A stretch of DNA of 21,831 nt from Saccoglossus kowalevskii (GCF_000003605.2 NW_003143306.1:102345-124175); one strand, 5' to 3'. Shown: positions 1-11,991, counted from the first letter of the stretch. Made by a program: numbers and translations. Notes: a model not told the origin generated them from the sequence alone.

Positions 1-39
1 AAAATAAAAGATAGTTTAATAACTAGAACTATTTATTTT

Positions 40-130
40 TTATTTTTTAGTAAATCAGCGAGAACAAATTCAGTGAAAAGATAAATTTTGAGCAAGTAAA
101 GTGACAAAACAGTGAAAAACTACTGAATTT
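40..130. repeat. Degenerate relative of the TA-flanked MITE
   Basis: GTAAATCAGCGAGAACAAAT followed by TTCAGTGAAAAG resembles the right half of the 11669-11880 element (GTAAATCAGTGAAATTTAAA then CCCAGTGAAAA). The match is loose and has no clear ends. Confidence 0.3.
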
Positions 131-2615
131 AATTTTTTTTTATTTCCATTTTTTCACTTTTTATTTCAATTGTTATAATTAATTCATGGCGAATAAATTA
201 CATGTTATGCACCGTAATGCTGTTTTCAGTAAAAACATATTTATTTTATTCAGTTTATAGATCAACAAATTGTTACTTATCATCTAAAGAAAATTATTGT
301 GTTTGCCAGATAAGAAACATATTTCAAATAAAATAAAAATTCGCTAAATTTAATTCAAGTTTAACATGTGGATTAACAGTAAGAACTCTTGTCAAGTTTG
401 TGACCCCAAATCCCAGTGAAATTGCTCAAAATATTAATAATGAAAATAAAATATTTACTTATTTTTTGGACGTAGACCTGTAATTTACATAACACATGCG
501 CTACTGATAGAACAAATACGGTAATACAAAATATCATGAGTTTACATAAATTGAGCATTCATGACAACAACAAAAATAATAAACTTAGTTACCAACTCTC
601 TACCTTTACCGGTATATCCCTTCTACATTGCTTTAATTTTCTCTGTACAATTAATTTTTTTTTTCATTTCTCACTACATACATTTTTATACCAGTACTTT
701 AAGATGTTTTTTTTAATGTAAGTATATTTATATTATTATTACAGTACAAAGAGAATAATACTTACATTACAATAAATATTGTTTTAGAGATGACACCTCA
801 ATCTGTGGAGTCCAAACAAAGCCATGACAGTGTAAAAAAAGTATATAGCAGAAACAAGGACAAACATTTAACCCAACGTAGGATGTTTTAACTGTGATCA
901 CAAAACTTGAGATGAGAAGTTAAGCCTTACATCTACAGGTGGACAGTACAATGATCATGTCTGCACTTGCTATGATGAGATATTGCAGACAAAACCTATT
1001 GTGATCGTGGTCTACTGGATAATAAACACCTATTGTAATGGGGCAATCCCAGCGTGGATGGCAACATTGTGAATTCTTGTCAACAACTGCACACCCCCAA
1101 GTCCATTATAGTCACCACGGCTGATTATACTGCCAACCATTCATGATTTATTGGAGTGCCAACAAGCAGCATGTCTTGCCAAAGAAAATTAAACATCACA
1201 GGCACTCCAAGTACACTATTAAAACCATCCAATAGGCGGAAACACCAAGCAGCTACTGTGTAGGTATGTGACAGTGGGCACGCATGACTTAACTGTTTAA
1301 GGTCAATAGTTTGTACTTTTAACTTCACCAGTCTGTTGCCAGTTTTGACAAGTTCACAGTTATAGGATTTATTCAACTGACTTATCGATGGGATAACAAT
1401 ATTGCAAGCTGATCTCAAAATAAGCCTAATTAAAATACAGAAATTGACAGTCTTCCCACAATGCAACTCAATAGTATGCCATAAAACATACTTTAATATT
1501 ACATTATATATACAATATTATAAAATTTATATGATATAATAGAAAGGCACATAAACCAAAAATTGCATTCATATCATATATTTTTATTTTCGTAAGGATA
1601 TGCGCAACTAATAAACAAATATGGTAGCTTGCTAACACTGAATTTAAATGGGCTATGCCACGTTGTTTTAATTAATGTGCAAGGCTAAACCTCAATATTT
1701 TCTACTCCTCACCCACCGCAAAAGTTACTGTGAAGTTAGACTACCTTATGACAACAAGATATATAAATTAACTAAGCCACCATAGTAGATGATTACGCCT
1801 CCCTTTGTTCTATTCTCCCTACAACAATAGAAATTCACAAGGATGTACATTCTTCATGGCAAATCTTCATACCATCTTACGATCATATTAACACCAACAG
1901 GGTACACCCCAAGTAAAGCAATCAAATCTGTTACACAGTTTTTTTTCTTTCTTTCTTTTCAAAACAGGGATAATCCCGGCTATACATAGTTGAAGAAAGG
2001 AACAGAAATTATTATCACAACTGTCAAGTAACCATGGGAAATATCTTCAATTCATCAACGACATTTCTATGAAGAGTTCGAGACCATCGCTATCAAGGTG
2101 TTAAAGTTTACTTCATACCGTACATATTATTGCAGCGGCCCGTGATACAGACACACTCAATTCTTTGACCAACAATTTGATTCAAATATTTCGTCATTGT
2201 TCTCATAATTGTTTTCTTCAGGACAGTCATGTGATGTCTACAAAGCTACAGAATGTGAAGCCACAAATAAAGTGCTGTGAACCTCTTTCATGAAAGAGAA
2301 ACAACTTTGATGAGAATTTCACAGGGGTTGGTAACACGTCACATTTTTTTGAATTTTAGTCGTCAAATTATCAAATGTAGGAAATTCTTGCGACAAATGG
2401 TTTGTCTTTATTTGTGTCTGTATATCCTTTATTTTAAAAGCTAAAAGGTAGGCCTTCTACCTGAAAAAACACTGTCTGCATTTTTAAGAAATGTGTAATA
2501 AAGGCAATATTAATTATAAGTATATTTTTCGTTAAATATGGTAAATGATAAAAACATAAAAAAGGCAATGTATATTTTTTCTGATCCTGCACATGTGTGA
2601 TATGTGTACAGATGT

Positions 2616-2643
2616 GGGGTGGGGGTGGGGGTGGGGGTGGGGG
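2616..2643 (+). repeat. G-quadruplex-type (GGGGGT)n tract
   Basis: Five G runs (4,5,5,5,5) are separated by single T residues. This arrangement satisfies the G3+N1-7 rule and, from known biophysics, favours a very stable parallel quadruplex. The opposite strand reads as a poly-proline run, which is a by-product. Confidence 0.85.
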
Positions 2644-5441
2644 TTCATGCAAATAACAAGTGTAAATAATTTTGTATACAATTGTTACTAGTTAGGATAG
2701 AAAATGTAATAGGTCCCCTCGTAAAATATACAAGAAAATGAAATGCTCCTTGGTAAGTCTAGTATTAATCAAAGCAATGATTGACAATTTAATTACTAGC
2801 ACATTTTTCACCTACCCATAGTAGTGTGATCGTAAACCACTGAATACCCAGGTTGGGATATTTGTCAATAATGCAGCAGTCAAATCGTGACTGGGGAAAA
2901 CTAAAGTTAGTATAACCTGTGATATATTACTGAACAGGAAATATTTTACTAATAATAGTGCTACAATCAACCTATCATGCATAGAAGCCATCAGATCTAC
3001 AACTTGGGTAACCCCAAGGGAATATATTCAGCTCTTGTCATGTAACTATCTGTACTAAAGCATTTGAGTACTTTTTCCCAGTAAATTTTTTGGTGCAATA
3101 TTTTAGTTTTTATGTATTTTTCTATATATATTTGGATAATTTTGGTTCAAATATACATAATTTCTTATTGGCTACAATTAAGGCTTGGTGATAATTAGAA
3201 AAATTACGGAAAAAATTTTGCGTGTTTAAAATTTGTTCATAGCGACAAAAATTTACTTTGGCGCTCAAAGGTTACAGAACAGCTCACTGTGAGCACAGCG
3301 TCAATTACAGTCACAGTACCGGATACATAACTATGATCACAAATCAGAAGCCATGGGAATATATAGACTCTTCAAGACTATTCAATAGGCATGTCTTCAT
3401 CTAACTAACATGGTTACTCAAACCGATAAAAAGCATGCATCTACAAGTATGTACTTTAAGTCAAATGAGTTGAATTTAAGGGTCACTAGTTAGATATTCA
3501 TGAATAGTAGATATCTTGGGGCGATAGTGTTGTACCTAAGCAGAGATCTGTGAATGCCACAGGCTGTTTTAGAAGCTTGTGTAAATCGCAGGCATAAAAG
3601 TCCAGCTCTTGAAATTAAGGTTTGAATGGCATCATTTTTCTGCAAAATAAATAACATTTTGTTGTTTGTTTTTATAATTCATTAATTTTGGCCCTTTGTC
3701 AAATGATTTTATCGAAATTTCAGAAAAAAAAAAAACTGAAAAAATGGTCACATCGATGAAGTTCAATCAGAATTTAAAGAGTGATTATAATGATCGATGA
3801 AAGAAAACGATGAATGAAAAGAATGGTGCCATTTAACTTAGTGGAAGGTTACAAGAGACTCAACAGTGTGTAAAGGTTAGGCAAAGAAAATAAAGCAAAC
3901 AATTCTGGTCAATTTTTTTTTCAAAATGATTTTTTTTATCCTGACATTACAATTGTGCCTTTATTTTTATAAACTGATTTTTTTTATAATTTTATGTAAA
4001 ATTCAACTCTAAAAGAAAAGAAAAACAGTTGGGCACACGGTTTTAAGCAATAGGCAATGTACAGAAACATTTATCTTCTGAGCCTTACACTTATAGAAAC
4101 TTTATACTTGTAGTGTATTGAGAAAACCCAATCGAGCTGAACTAGAAAAGCCCACAAGTGTTAGTATAAAGCCGGTTTATTTGGTCAAAGAAAACAGACC
4201 AAACATTCAAGGCTGTGATGGATACCAACTGTTGCTGCCATTGCTTACAAATGAAAATAAGGAACCAAATTTGGGTTTGGGAAAAATCTATAAAGTCAGA
4301 TCTGTGGGAAATACCGGTACATGTGAATGTGTACTGGTCTGAATCCGGTCTGTCTGCAAAGTTCAACTAAAATAACAAATAAATGTCAGTTCAGTTCTCA
4401 AAAACCAAAAAAATATGTTTTTTTTTAAAGGTTGTAACTGTAAACACAATGTTAATGTACCTTTTATAAACATAATCATTGAAAGATCAAATTTTACGAA
4501 CGTGCATAAAGCCCAAATCTCATTTTTCAACTGTCCATCCTGGATACTGCAGTGGGAAAACTATTCACCGAGTTTAATTTTAACAGATCTGATGTCGCGG
4601 GATAAGAGGTTTTCAAATTTAACTGGCCTGTGAAGAAAACATTAGATTCTTTTGTTAACTTTGCATATTGTCTGGGTCCTTATTTTTGGGCATCTTAAAA
4701 CCAGCATAATAAACGGAAATAAAACTCAGTGGACAATTAAGCACTTCACAGTACTATTTTCTACCTGTTTTATTTCTATAGAGACATCACAAGTCTGGAG
4801 TTGAATGATATGATAAGGATCAGTTGCAGTTAATTGAACTTGAATTAATAGACCTATCACATCACCATGTTGTCAATAGACCAGCAAGCAGACTGCTTTC
4901 AACAATTACTAAAGTGCACTAATACCCTAGGGTTTTGACATGAGCCACAAAATACCAAGGGGAGAATGAACTTGCTGACAAGTTGCCTTTTTTAAAAAAA
5001 CGATTACCGGTACGATTGTTTGTTTTTTGGCTATTTTGCCAAATATAAGCAAAATTTTTTTTTTTTTTTTTGGAATTACAAAAAAAAGAACATCTCATAA
5101 ACCAGAAACTTATCTTAACATAATTCAAGAGTACTAACCTAGCGAATCTTAATAATCAAACATGGGGAGACATCATACATGATAATATTATAGACTCCCT
5201 AAGCTTTTGTAAACAAATTAAAAATTTGCTGGCAAACATGATCACAAACTTTTCTTACAATTAGCAGTTATTATTGCCATAAAATATGTCACCGTACTAA
5301 GTACACACATAACAATAAGCAAGACATAGTCTGCGCAGCATGTTTGAACTTTTAAGGTTGACCGACTGACATTAAAATATTTACAATATTTGCTACTGGT
5401 AACATGACATTGTGGAATACCTTTAACAGCTGGAGAGAGAA

Positions 5442-5453
5442 GGGGGGGGGGGG
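5442..5453. repeat. Homopolymer run of 12 G
   Basis: Twelve consecutive G preceded by GAGAGAGAA. Length is likely polymorphic or error-prone. Confidence 0.9.
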
Positions 5454-7006
5454 TATTAATAACCACTGCGGTAATTTGGTGATTCTCTTTTGTGACTACC
5501 CGGTATTAGGAATTTTAAATATATAACCTTCAACCAGTGAAACATGTTGAATATGCAAATTTGTCTGTATTTACTGCTTATTTAGTATGATTAATGAATT
5601 TAAAGAGGAAACCTTTTTGTTATTATTCAGTGACCCATATCAGTAAAGTAACAGTACCAGTGTTTATAGCTAAACTGCCTGTTACATATCGAAGTGAAAC
5701 TTACTAAGATGTAATAAGGTAGAAATGAACTACAGGTATGAATAACTCAAAGAGAAACCAACAAACAGACATTCCTACATTGCGAAAAATGTGAAGATTG
5801 TCTTTAAGTTTCCCTAGCGGAAATATGGTACATTTATTTATTTGTTAATGTTTATTCATAGGGGATGTGTTAACCGTTAAAAGTGCCTGTGATTCTATAC
5901 ATCAAATACATGTTTACTGTGTGTGGAGTGTTAACACATCACAGGGATCAAACACTATGCATGATATCAAACTAATGAAGCAAGCCAAGGCTTAGAACAA
6001 TAAATATAAAGACAGTTTGCTTCACCAGTGTTACATATCATACTGATAGTTATTTTCCAAACTGTTATTGTTTCAAGTAGCATGATGGATCTCCTCTAAT
6101 CACTGCAGCCAACGAGCTGTCATGATCAGGGTTAATTAGCTACAGGGGGATTCGTTACTATTAATAGAATCGGATACTTGAACAGGAATTTTATTTGCCC
6201 AGTCAGGGATCTCTGCAGCAGTCCAGAGCACAGGAAGATTATGAATATTAATGAATTGTTGCTACTTCAACCAAGATCAAAATGGCCACAGAGAATGAAT
6301 ACATTTTTCAGTGACACTAAATATTAGTAGGACAACTGTGACTGTGTTTATTACACATAATGGTGGAATATAATACAACTCAGAATAACTTGAATGAACT
6401 TTTGATTTAATCTTATGACTTGAACAGGAAGCTGTCAATCCCTGACAACTGAAACATTGAATTGTGGGACACTGAACTGTCTGAATTTTTTTTTTCAATC
6501 TACTATATACTAGGTTAGATGGAAATGGAGATTACATTTTTTTTTGACACTGTCAACTTTTCCAGTCACCCAAGAAACCCAGTTTTACTTTGATCAAAAA
6601 AGTTCCAAAAATTGTCTAACTTTTTAACAACTCTTGTTGGCAAAATCAACTTTATGCTCGGATTTGCTCTAGCATTGAAATTTGAGAAAACAATGGAAAA
6701 TCTGAATAACATTTCAGTCGGAATAAATCTAGCAGAAAATTGACAATAATGATACAATATAGGGAATATTGAGAAAACATAACACTATAAATAGACCTAT
6801 TTGCACTATATTACTATACATCGAGTGATTACAGTACTATACCGGTATACGTAATAAGACAAATGAACATGAAAAGCAGAATTCAAAACAGTGGTATATC
6901 ATGTATGGTGAGATTTTACGTTTCAAATTCACACACATTGATAGCAAATTCCATCAGGATTTAACAAGAATAACTCAAAATGCATAGACAACCCTATAAA
7001 CAGTCA

Positions 7007-7070
7007 GCTCCAGAAATCGAACCCACAATCCCCCTGATACGAGGTGAACACTTTTTAAACTCAGGTAACT
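7007..7070 (-). mobile_element. Decayed tRNA-derived SINE head
   Basis: On the minus strand GGTTCGATTTC (7023-7013) matches the pol III B box GGTTCGANTCC at 10 of 11 positions. A weak A-box-like TACCTGAGTTTA starts 44 bases upstream at 7067, the spacing seen in tRNAs. Between them CCTCGTATCAGG resembles the anticodon-arm region of tRNA-derived SINEs. The arms no longer pair well, so this is a relic rather than a working tRNA. No tail or target duplication was identified. Confidence 0.5.
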
Positions 7071-8405
7071 GTAATTTTTTAATTTGGCTTTATGACTCCA
7101 GGTACATAATTTAACCTCATGAATACCACATTTTAACAACAATTTTCAGAAAGTTAGAATCTCAGAGTTAAAATAAAAATTGGTTTGAGTAGACTGCAGT
7201 ATGTCAGTTTAGTGTGCAGGTCGGCTGAAGGGCAGGCCTGGGTGAGTATTATACTACTAAATTCATTTCTCTAGGTCACCAGTTGTAAAAAATTTATTTG
7301 ATTCGCTTCAGGTGAATTACTGGGGTTTAATAAACCTCACCAATAGACGGCGTAATTTGTAAAATGGGGCATGTACATTTACTGTTCTTGAGCAGGCATA
7401 GTCTTCATCTTCATATCACTATACCCAGTTCCCAGCCCAGTGATTTTTTGTTGTTATAGCGACATACTGCGGTTGCCCAGGCAAGGGTAAAAATAGAAAT
7501 CACAGCACATATGTTACCAAGAGAATAATTACTGTATTGCAGGTCTGCTAGTCATAGGTGTGTTTGATTTCCCATTGAAATGTCTGAATTATGTGAATAC
7601 ATGTAATATGATATTTATTATTTTTTTACGACTTAGATCAAAAATAGTTTTCTGGAAGCTTGACACTAGACAATTTTTTTATAAGGCTGATGTTGATATC
7701 TGAAGTACTGCACAAAAAGGATGCAACTGTACAGTATTTTCCAAGTTCATGTTGGGTCACCAAGACAGGATTATTTCCATATCACTTTGCAATTGACTGT
7801 AGTTGGGCTACTAAGGAGATGACCAATAAAAACCATTAGGGGGTGGTGATAAATTTGAAAAACAAAAATCTGTGGAGGAAATTGAAGAAAAAAATCCTAG
7901 AGGGAGTATGTTAAGAAAATAAACATTATTGCCTAAAATCAACAACAAAAATGACACTTTTATATAAACATATGTAAATCTTCCCAAATTAAATTCAAGC
8001 TCAAAGGTAAGTGAAAGTACAAAATAATTCAGATTTCATCTAACTTTTCCCTTCCCAGAGTTTCTAGTAGTCAAGCCCTAATTCTGGCATGGTTACCGGA
8101 GAACAAGAAGCACATGTGCATTTTGTATTCTGCACACTAAGCAATATACAAAAGTCAACACAAGCTAAAAAACCTCACGAAGATTTGTAATCAAACCAAA
8201 ATTTCAATATATCCTCTACCACTATACACTTAATTAATTAATTATTATCAAAACAATGTTAATGTTTTTGCTTAATGTAATTATCAAGAGTGATAATTAA
8301 AGTGAATGAGTTGAAACCCTAATTATTAATAAAATAAAAATGTTAATTTTCAAATTTTATTGTGTGCAATAGAACAATGAGCAACTGCTGGATATTTGCT
8401 ATTTA

Positions 8406-8594
8406 TTTTAATGGATGTAGTGTACAAATGTAAGTGCAGCTGAATATAGTGACGCCATTGAAACGAACGCTGGTACCTTTCTCGCACACTATCACAGTCC
8501 CTTTCATCGAGGGCATGTTACACTGCAAGACGCCCCAGCTGATGCGTAACTCAGTGGCTAAACAATGGAGAAAGCAAGGTGCTAACATAACAAA
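8406..8594 (-). CDS. Candidate second exon with 61-codon ORF, unknown protein
   Basis: An acceptor (ttttgttcag) ends at 8595. The ORF starts MLAPCFLHCLATELRISWGV and ends in TAA, with AATAAA overlapping the stop (8407-8402) and again at 8361-8356. The segment is visibly richer in G+C than its surroundings. If joined to the exon ending at 9146, an upstream open frame runs through the junction in phase, although it has no AUG of its own. About a third of the ORF is shared with a dispersed repeat, so this may be an exonised repeat rather than a conserved gene. I do not recognise the protein. Confidence 0.25.
8514..8565. repeat. Dispersed repeat, copy A
   Basis: Shares the exact 18-mer CCCCAGCTGATGCGTAAC (8533-8550) with 16411-16428. 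Flanking similarity (CAAGACG before, GGCTAAAC after) extends over roughly 45 bases. On the minus strand both copies can be read as LAT-x-LRISWGVL. Family unknown. Confidence 0.55.
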
Positions 8595-9145
8595 CTGAAC
8601 AAAATCAATTTTAGGATGGAGATTTTCAGCAAGAAAATTTTACAAGGACACTTATTTAAGAGTAGATTGTATTCAAAATCGACCCGTTCAACGTGGCTGC
8701 ATTTCAATGGTATATATCCAGTATAACCAGTGATTCGATTTTACACTAACCCGTAACCGCTAAAATAAAAGTCATTTGTTACTGCATCGTGGCAAAGTTT
8801 GCATTCCGTGCAAACAGACTTGTTTACAGCAAACAACTCTAGGTAAAACGAATAAATTTATGTGTGGCTAAACGCGGGAATCACACCGCACTAAGGACTG
8901 ACAGGTCGAACGGTGCGGCGTGAATGAGTTGATTTATAATACACCACCGGTACAGTGGAACCATCGCCTATCGATCGAGCTCAGCGACCCACAACTGGAT
9001 ACACCATCAACAAAAAGATACTTTCTATCATCTCATCTATAACAGATCATATGAGCACATCTCTACTATTCCCTTACTTATCGCATCAAATATTACTTCG
9101 ATGTAACAACTACCGATCTCAACGAAATGGTTAAATACTACTCAC

Positions 9146-9234
9146 CTCTTCTAACCAGTCAGAACAACAAGTGTCGGGGCCATTTTGCTCGCTAACCGCC
9201 CTCAGAGGCAAGATAGAACAATCGTCCTGATTGG
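9146..9234 (-). promoter_or_regulatory. Candidate minus-strand promoter and first exon
   Basis: On the minus strand there are CCAAT boxes at 9266-9262 and 9234-9227 (CCAATCAG), then a YY1-like CAAAATGGCC. An 11-codon AUG ORF (9183-9151, including stop) follows, then AAGAG and a consensus donor GTGAGT with exon end at 9146. CpGs are more frequent here than around it. This fits the 5' UTR exon of a gene running left. No protein could be identified. Confidence 0.4.
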
Positions 9235-9609
9235 TTTGTTGCAATCACAACGTCTTCGGCGATTGGCCAGTTGTTTCTTGAGAGAGTGCAAATATCCCAA
9301 TATGAGAATGCAATGCAAAATAAGACCATGTTCTCCTTCGGTATTTAATTATTTTTACGGGACCATTGCTACCTTTTGATACACCGATTCTTAATAAGTC
9401 CTTGAACTTGTCAGACTTGTGTCCAGAGTTTTCAAGAAGCCCTTTATAACAATATACAGGGAAGTGTTTCCCGGTTTACTGCTAAGTCCATGAGCCAGTA
9501 TTTAGTCACAAAGCACTGTTATTACAAGCCTGTGAACATTTTACAAACGTATCGATATATTTGACTGGGAGTTTAGAGGGCCGCTGATATTCGTTAGTCC
9601 GGAGGTGAA

Positions 9610-9738
9610 ATGGGGAGCCCGGCGAGGAGGCAAAATAGAAGACTTTGTGTTGTTCAGAGTCGAGAAAACATAGCAACTAAACTAAACACGACGTGTTTGT
9701 TGTGTTACTGCTACATAATACACTATGGTTTATGCTAA
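9610..9738 (+). CDS. Short 42-codon ORF in CpG-rich sequence, doubtful
   Basis: ATGGGGAGCCCGGCGAGGAG opens a 42-residue frame beginning MGSPARRQNRRLCVVQ and ending at TAA. It sits at the right end of the relatively CpG-rich 9.1-9.65 kb zone and could be the first exon of a plus-strand gene. No good donor is seen and the protein is unrecognised. Confidence 0.12.
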   Translation: MGSPARRQNRRLCVVQSRENIATKLNTTCLLCYCYIIHYGLC

Positions 9739-11013
9739 AACTTATTTTCGATTGACAATGCAGAACAAATTAAACAAGTCGTTAAAACACTTGATTTGTA
9801 CACAATTGTTCAAATTTGAGAAAAAACTAATGCACTCTGCTCATAAACTTGATAACCCATTGTTATTCATAAAGACTGTAATCCATTGACAAACATTACG
9901 GTCCTATACCTATGTTTACAAATAAACTATACTTCAATCAAGTGGGACTGATAAGATACAACAAACAACCAGCTCTAGCATGCACCACAGTCCCCCTATC
10001 ACCGGTATCGAAACGCCTATTGTCTAGAGGAACTGTGCATGCACACATTCTAAGCACTGACCACAGAAACTGACACACATTGAGCAAATAGCAATGTCTG
10101 CCAGTTTATCAAATATCCGCTTTAGCATCTCGATGTTAATGTGATCGTTTACTTAACTGCGATAAATTTAATGACCACAAAGATAGTATGGTGATCCATA
10201 TACCATAGAATGAGCATTTTAAGGTCTTAAACATAATCGTAACATTTAACAAACATTCGCAAATTCTATCTAGGGTCAGAAGACAATACAACGACATTTC
10301 TATAAATTCTCAGTATTTTTGTTGAGTTGACTACAAGATGAATGTACCCATAAGATCTATCTGACAGGGGTTTTCCCAGGGCATTATGGGTTCCCAACTG
10401 TTTAATTGGGCTAAACAATGAAGGCAATTCAGCACAACGTGAATTCAATAGAGGTAATTAAGAGAGGTGATCTATGCTATTTTACGGGGAGGGGGCACTG
10501 TATAATAATGAGAGGCACATATTTCTAATATTAAAATGCCGTGGATGCCCTCTGTAAAAAAAAAACGCGGACTGTGAAACATAACTTAGTTTTGTTTCTC
10601 AGGATGAAACATGCAAGTACGGAAATGTCATGTGTCGAAAAACAAATTCTTCCCACATTTTCGCCTTTAAAACTTGAGAGGGCGTTGTACATGTCAAAGA
10701 TTAACTTTCATTTTGATGATCTGGGCACTGCACTAGTCTGTCTTAAAAATGAAAATAAACAAGAATCTCATAGAGCCTTTGAAACTCAGAGTTAACTTTT
10801 GTCCCTTTGTTCAACAGATTACAAATTTGAATAATTGAATTGAGTCACGGAGGCGATGGGACGAAATGTTGCATGGGAGGATCTGCTCACCATCCTTACT
10901 AGAGGGGTTCTGGGACGTGCTCCCCTGAAAAATTGAAATCTAGGCCCTCTGAAACGGCATTTCTTGCATTTTGAGGGGGGAATTTTGGCAACACAACTAT
11001 TTTCAGCATGATT

Positions 11014-11025
11014 GGGGGGGGGGGG
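11014..11025. repeat. Homopolymer run of 12 G
   Basis: Twelve consecutive G within a G-rich stretch (about 10971-11035) that also contains GAGGGGGG. Confidence 0.9.
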
Positions 11026-11668
11026 TCGTACGGCGTAACAAAATCACCCACCATCAAAGCATGCCTACAACCAATCACGTTTAGGTGGCGTACTACTGCA
11101 GGTATTTCAACTATTCATAAGGTACTAGTGTTTAACTAATGTGGTCCAAACCGACGTTACTTTTAACGTTACGTTTGGTAATCGGTTGAGGTCGCTAGGA
11201 AAAAAATAAGCCGGAGAAAACTGCACGAGACTACAGGAATCTGGACACACCATTAAAAATAACAGAAATACTTGTATTGTGATCACAACTTGGGTCAAAT
11301 AATCGTTATAAACTTTGATCAATCTGAAACTCATTGTTTTTTTCAAATTATCTCGAACCTAAATTCTCTAAAATACAATTTAAAACTAAAACTCCTCAGT
11401 CTAGAATCAAAATTTCAACACTGCAGAAACAAGTTGTTCTGTCCATACAGCTCACAACCAACTTTGAACCGTTCAATGGCATATGTACATCGTCATTTAC
11501 ACTCAAACATATGTGTCTTATCCATAATTGCCCACTCTCTAGTTGTGTCCTGCTAAAACACTGTATAACTACATTGCTAGTTTGCCTTAAAAATATTCTT
11601 CAAGTGACGCCATCTTGGGCTGCAAAGGCATGACATACTGCCGCCATATTATCTAAGTGAAACACAAG

Positions 11669-11880
11669 TACTGTAAAGGGGTTAATTATTCACTGGGTTT
11701 TAATTTAGTTTATTTCGCTGACTGGAAAAATGCGCTAAATTAAAACACAGTGAATATGTAAAATTTAGCATAGAACACATTATCTAAATGATAAAACCGT
11801 GAATTTAAAACCCACTGAATATGCCTGAAATGGTAAATCAGTGAAATTTAAACCCAGTGAAAATTAGTCATTTTACAGTA
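11669..11880. mobile_element. TA-flanked MITE with nested hairpin (212 bp)
   Basis: Left end TACTGTAAAGGGG and right end CATTTTACAGTA are inverted repeats. Both continue into TTCACTGGGTTT-type sequence, and TA flanks both sides as in Tc1/mariner-type insertions. Inside, 11689-11708 and 11735-11754 form 20 bp arms with one mismatch around a 26-base loop. Non-coding; classified from structure only. Confidence 0.62.
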
Positions 11881-11931
11881 ATTCAGATCTCCCTACGACG
11901 AGATTGCTTACTGCTTTTGTTTTTATTGCAG

Positions 11932-11991
11932 AGCATGCAACAACGAAAACAAAATACTTGGCATCTCACACCAGTTTTGGCTCACAACTCG
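11932..11991 (+). other. Exon-like segment, plus strand
   Basis: A long pyrimidine-rich tract ending TTTTTATTGCAG precedes 60 bases, followed by the consensus donor GTGAGTCC. All three frames of the 60-mer are open, so the reading frame cannot be chosen. No recognisable partner exons were found, although a further acceptor-like TTATTATACAG lies near 12820. It could be an orphan exon of a long non-coding or poorly conserved gene, or chance. Confidence 0.25.

Larger units (their letters stand above)
131..8339. other. AT-rich non-coding DNA without recognisable genes
   Basis: Apart from the G-quadruplex tract, one G12 run and the SINE relic listed separately, I find no coding exon. The longest open frame here (minus, 1466-1125, 113 codons) resembles no family I know and lacks convincing splice sites. 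Four TACCGGTA palindromes lie here. If a minus-strand gene starts near 9.2 kb, much of this may be its intron or downstream sequence. Confidence 0.6.
9267..11668. other. Mostly non-coding, moderately CpG-rich at its left end
   Basis: 9267-9650 is richer in CpG than the rest and may be promoter-like. The open frame at 10541-10795 (plus, 84 codons) follows a poly-A run, has no AUG context of note and matches no family I recognise. Two overlapping open frames at 11272-11633 look like chance. Confidence 0.5.

Noticed and set aside
1125-1466. 113-codon minus-strand open frame, the longest left of 9 kb
   Set aside because: No recognisable domain, no convincing splice sites and ordinary base composition. 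It is compatible with chance.
2434-2652. Minus-strand open frame beginning with a poly-proline run
   Set aside because: The prolines are just the complement of the G-rich simple repeat.
4118-4366. Open frames of 74 codons on both strands over the same DNA
   Set aside because: Mirror-image open frames with no protein family resemblance and no splice signals.
5864-5945. Interleaved inverted repeats GATGTGTTAAC/GTTAACACATC and CCTGTGAT/ATCACAGG
   Set aside because: Real matches, but short and interleaved so they cannot form one stem. No element boundaries are evident.
8541-8565. Possible tRNA gene or SINE head at GCGTAACTCAGTGGC
   Set aside because: An A-box-like match exists but no B box follows within the required distance, and the second copy of the repeat loses the A-box match.
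10541-10795. 84-codon plus-strand open frame
   Set aside because: Its start lies on a poly-A run. An acceptor-like TTTGTTTCTCAG inside it is suggestive but no partner exon or family match was found.
11272-11633. Two overlapping plus-strand open frames of 94 and 99 codons
   Set aside because: Same DNA read in two frames, low-complexity composition, no family match and no splice context.
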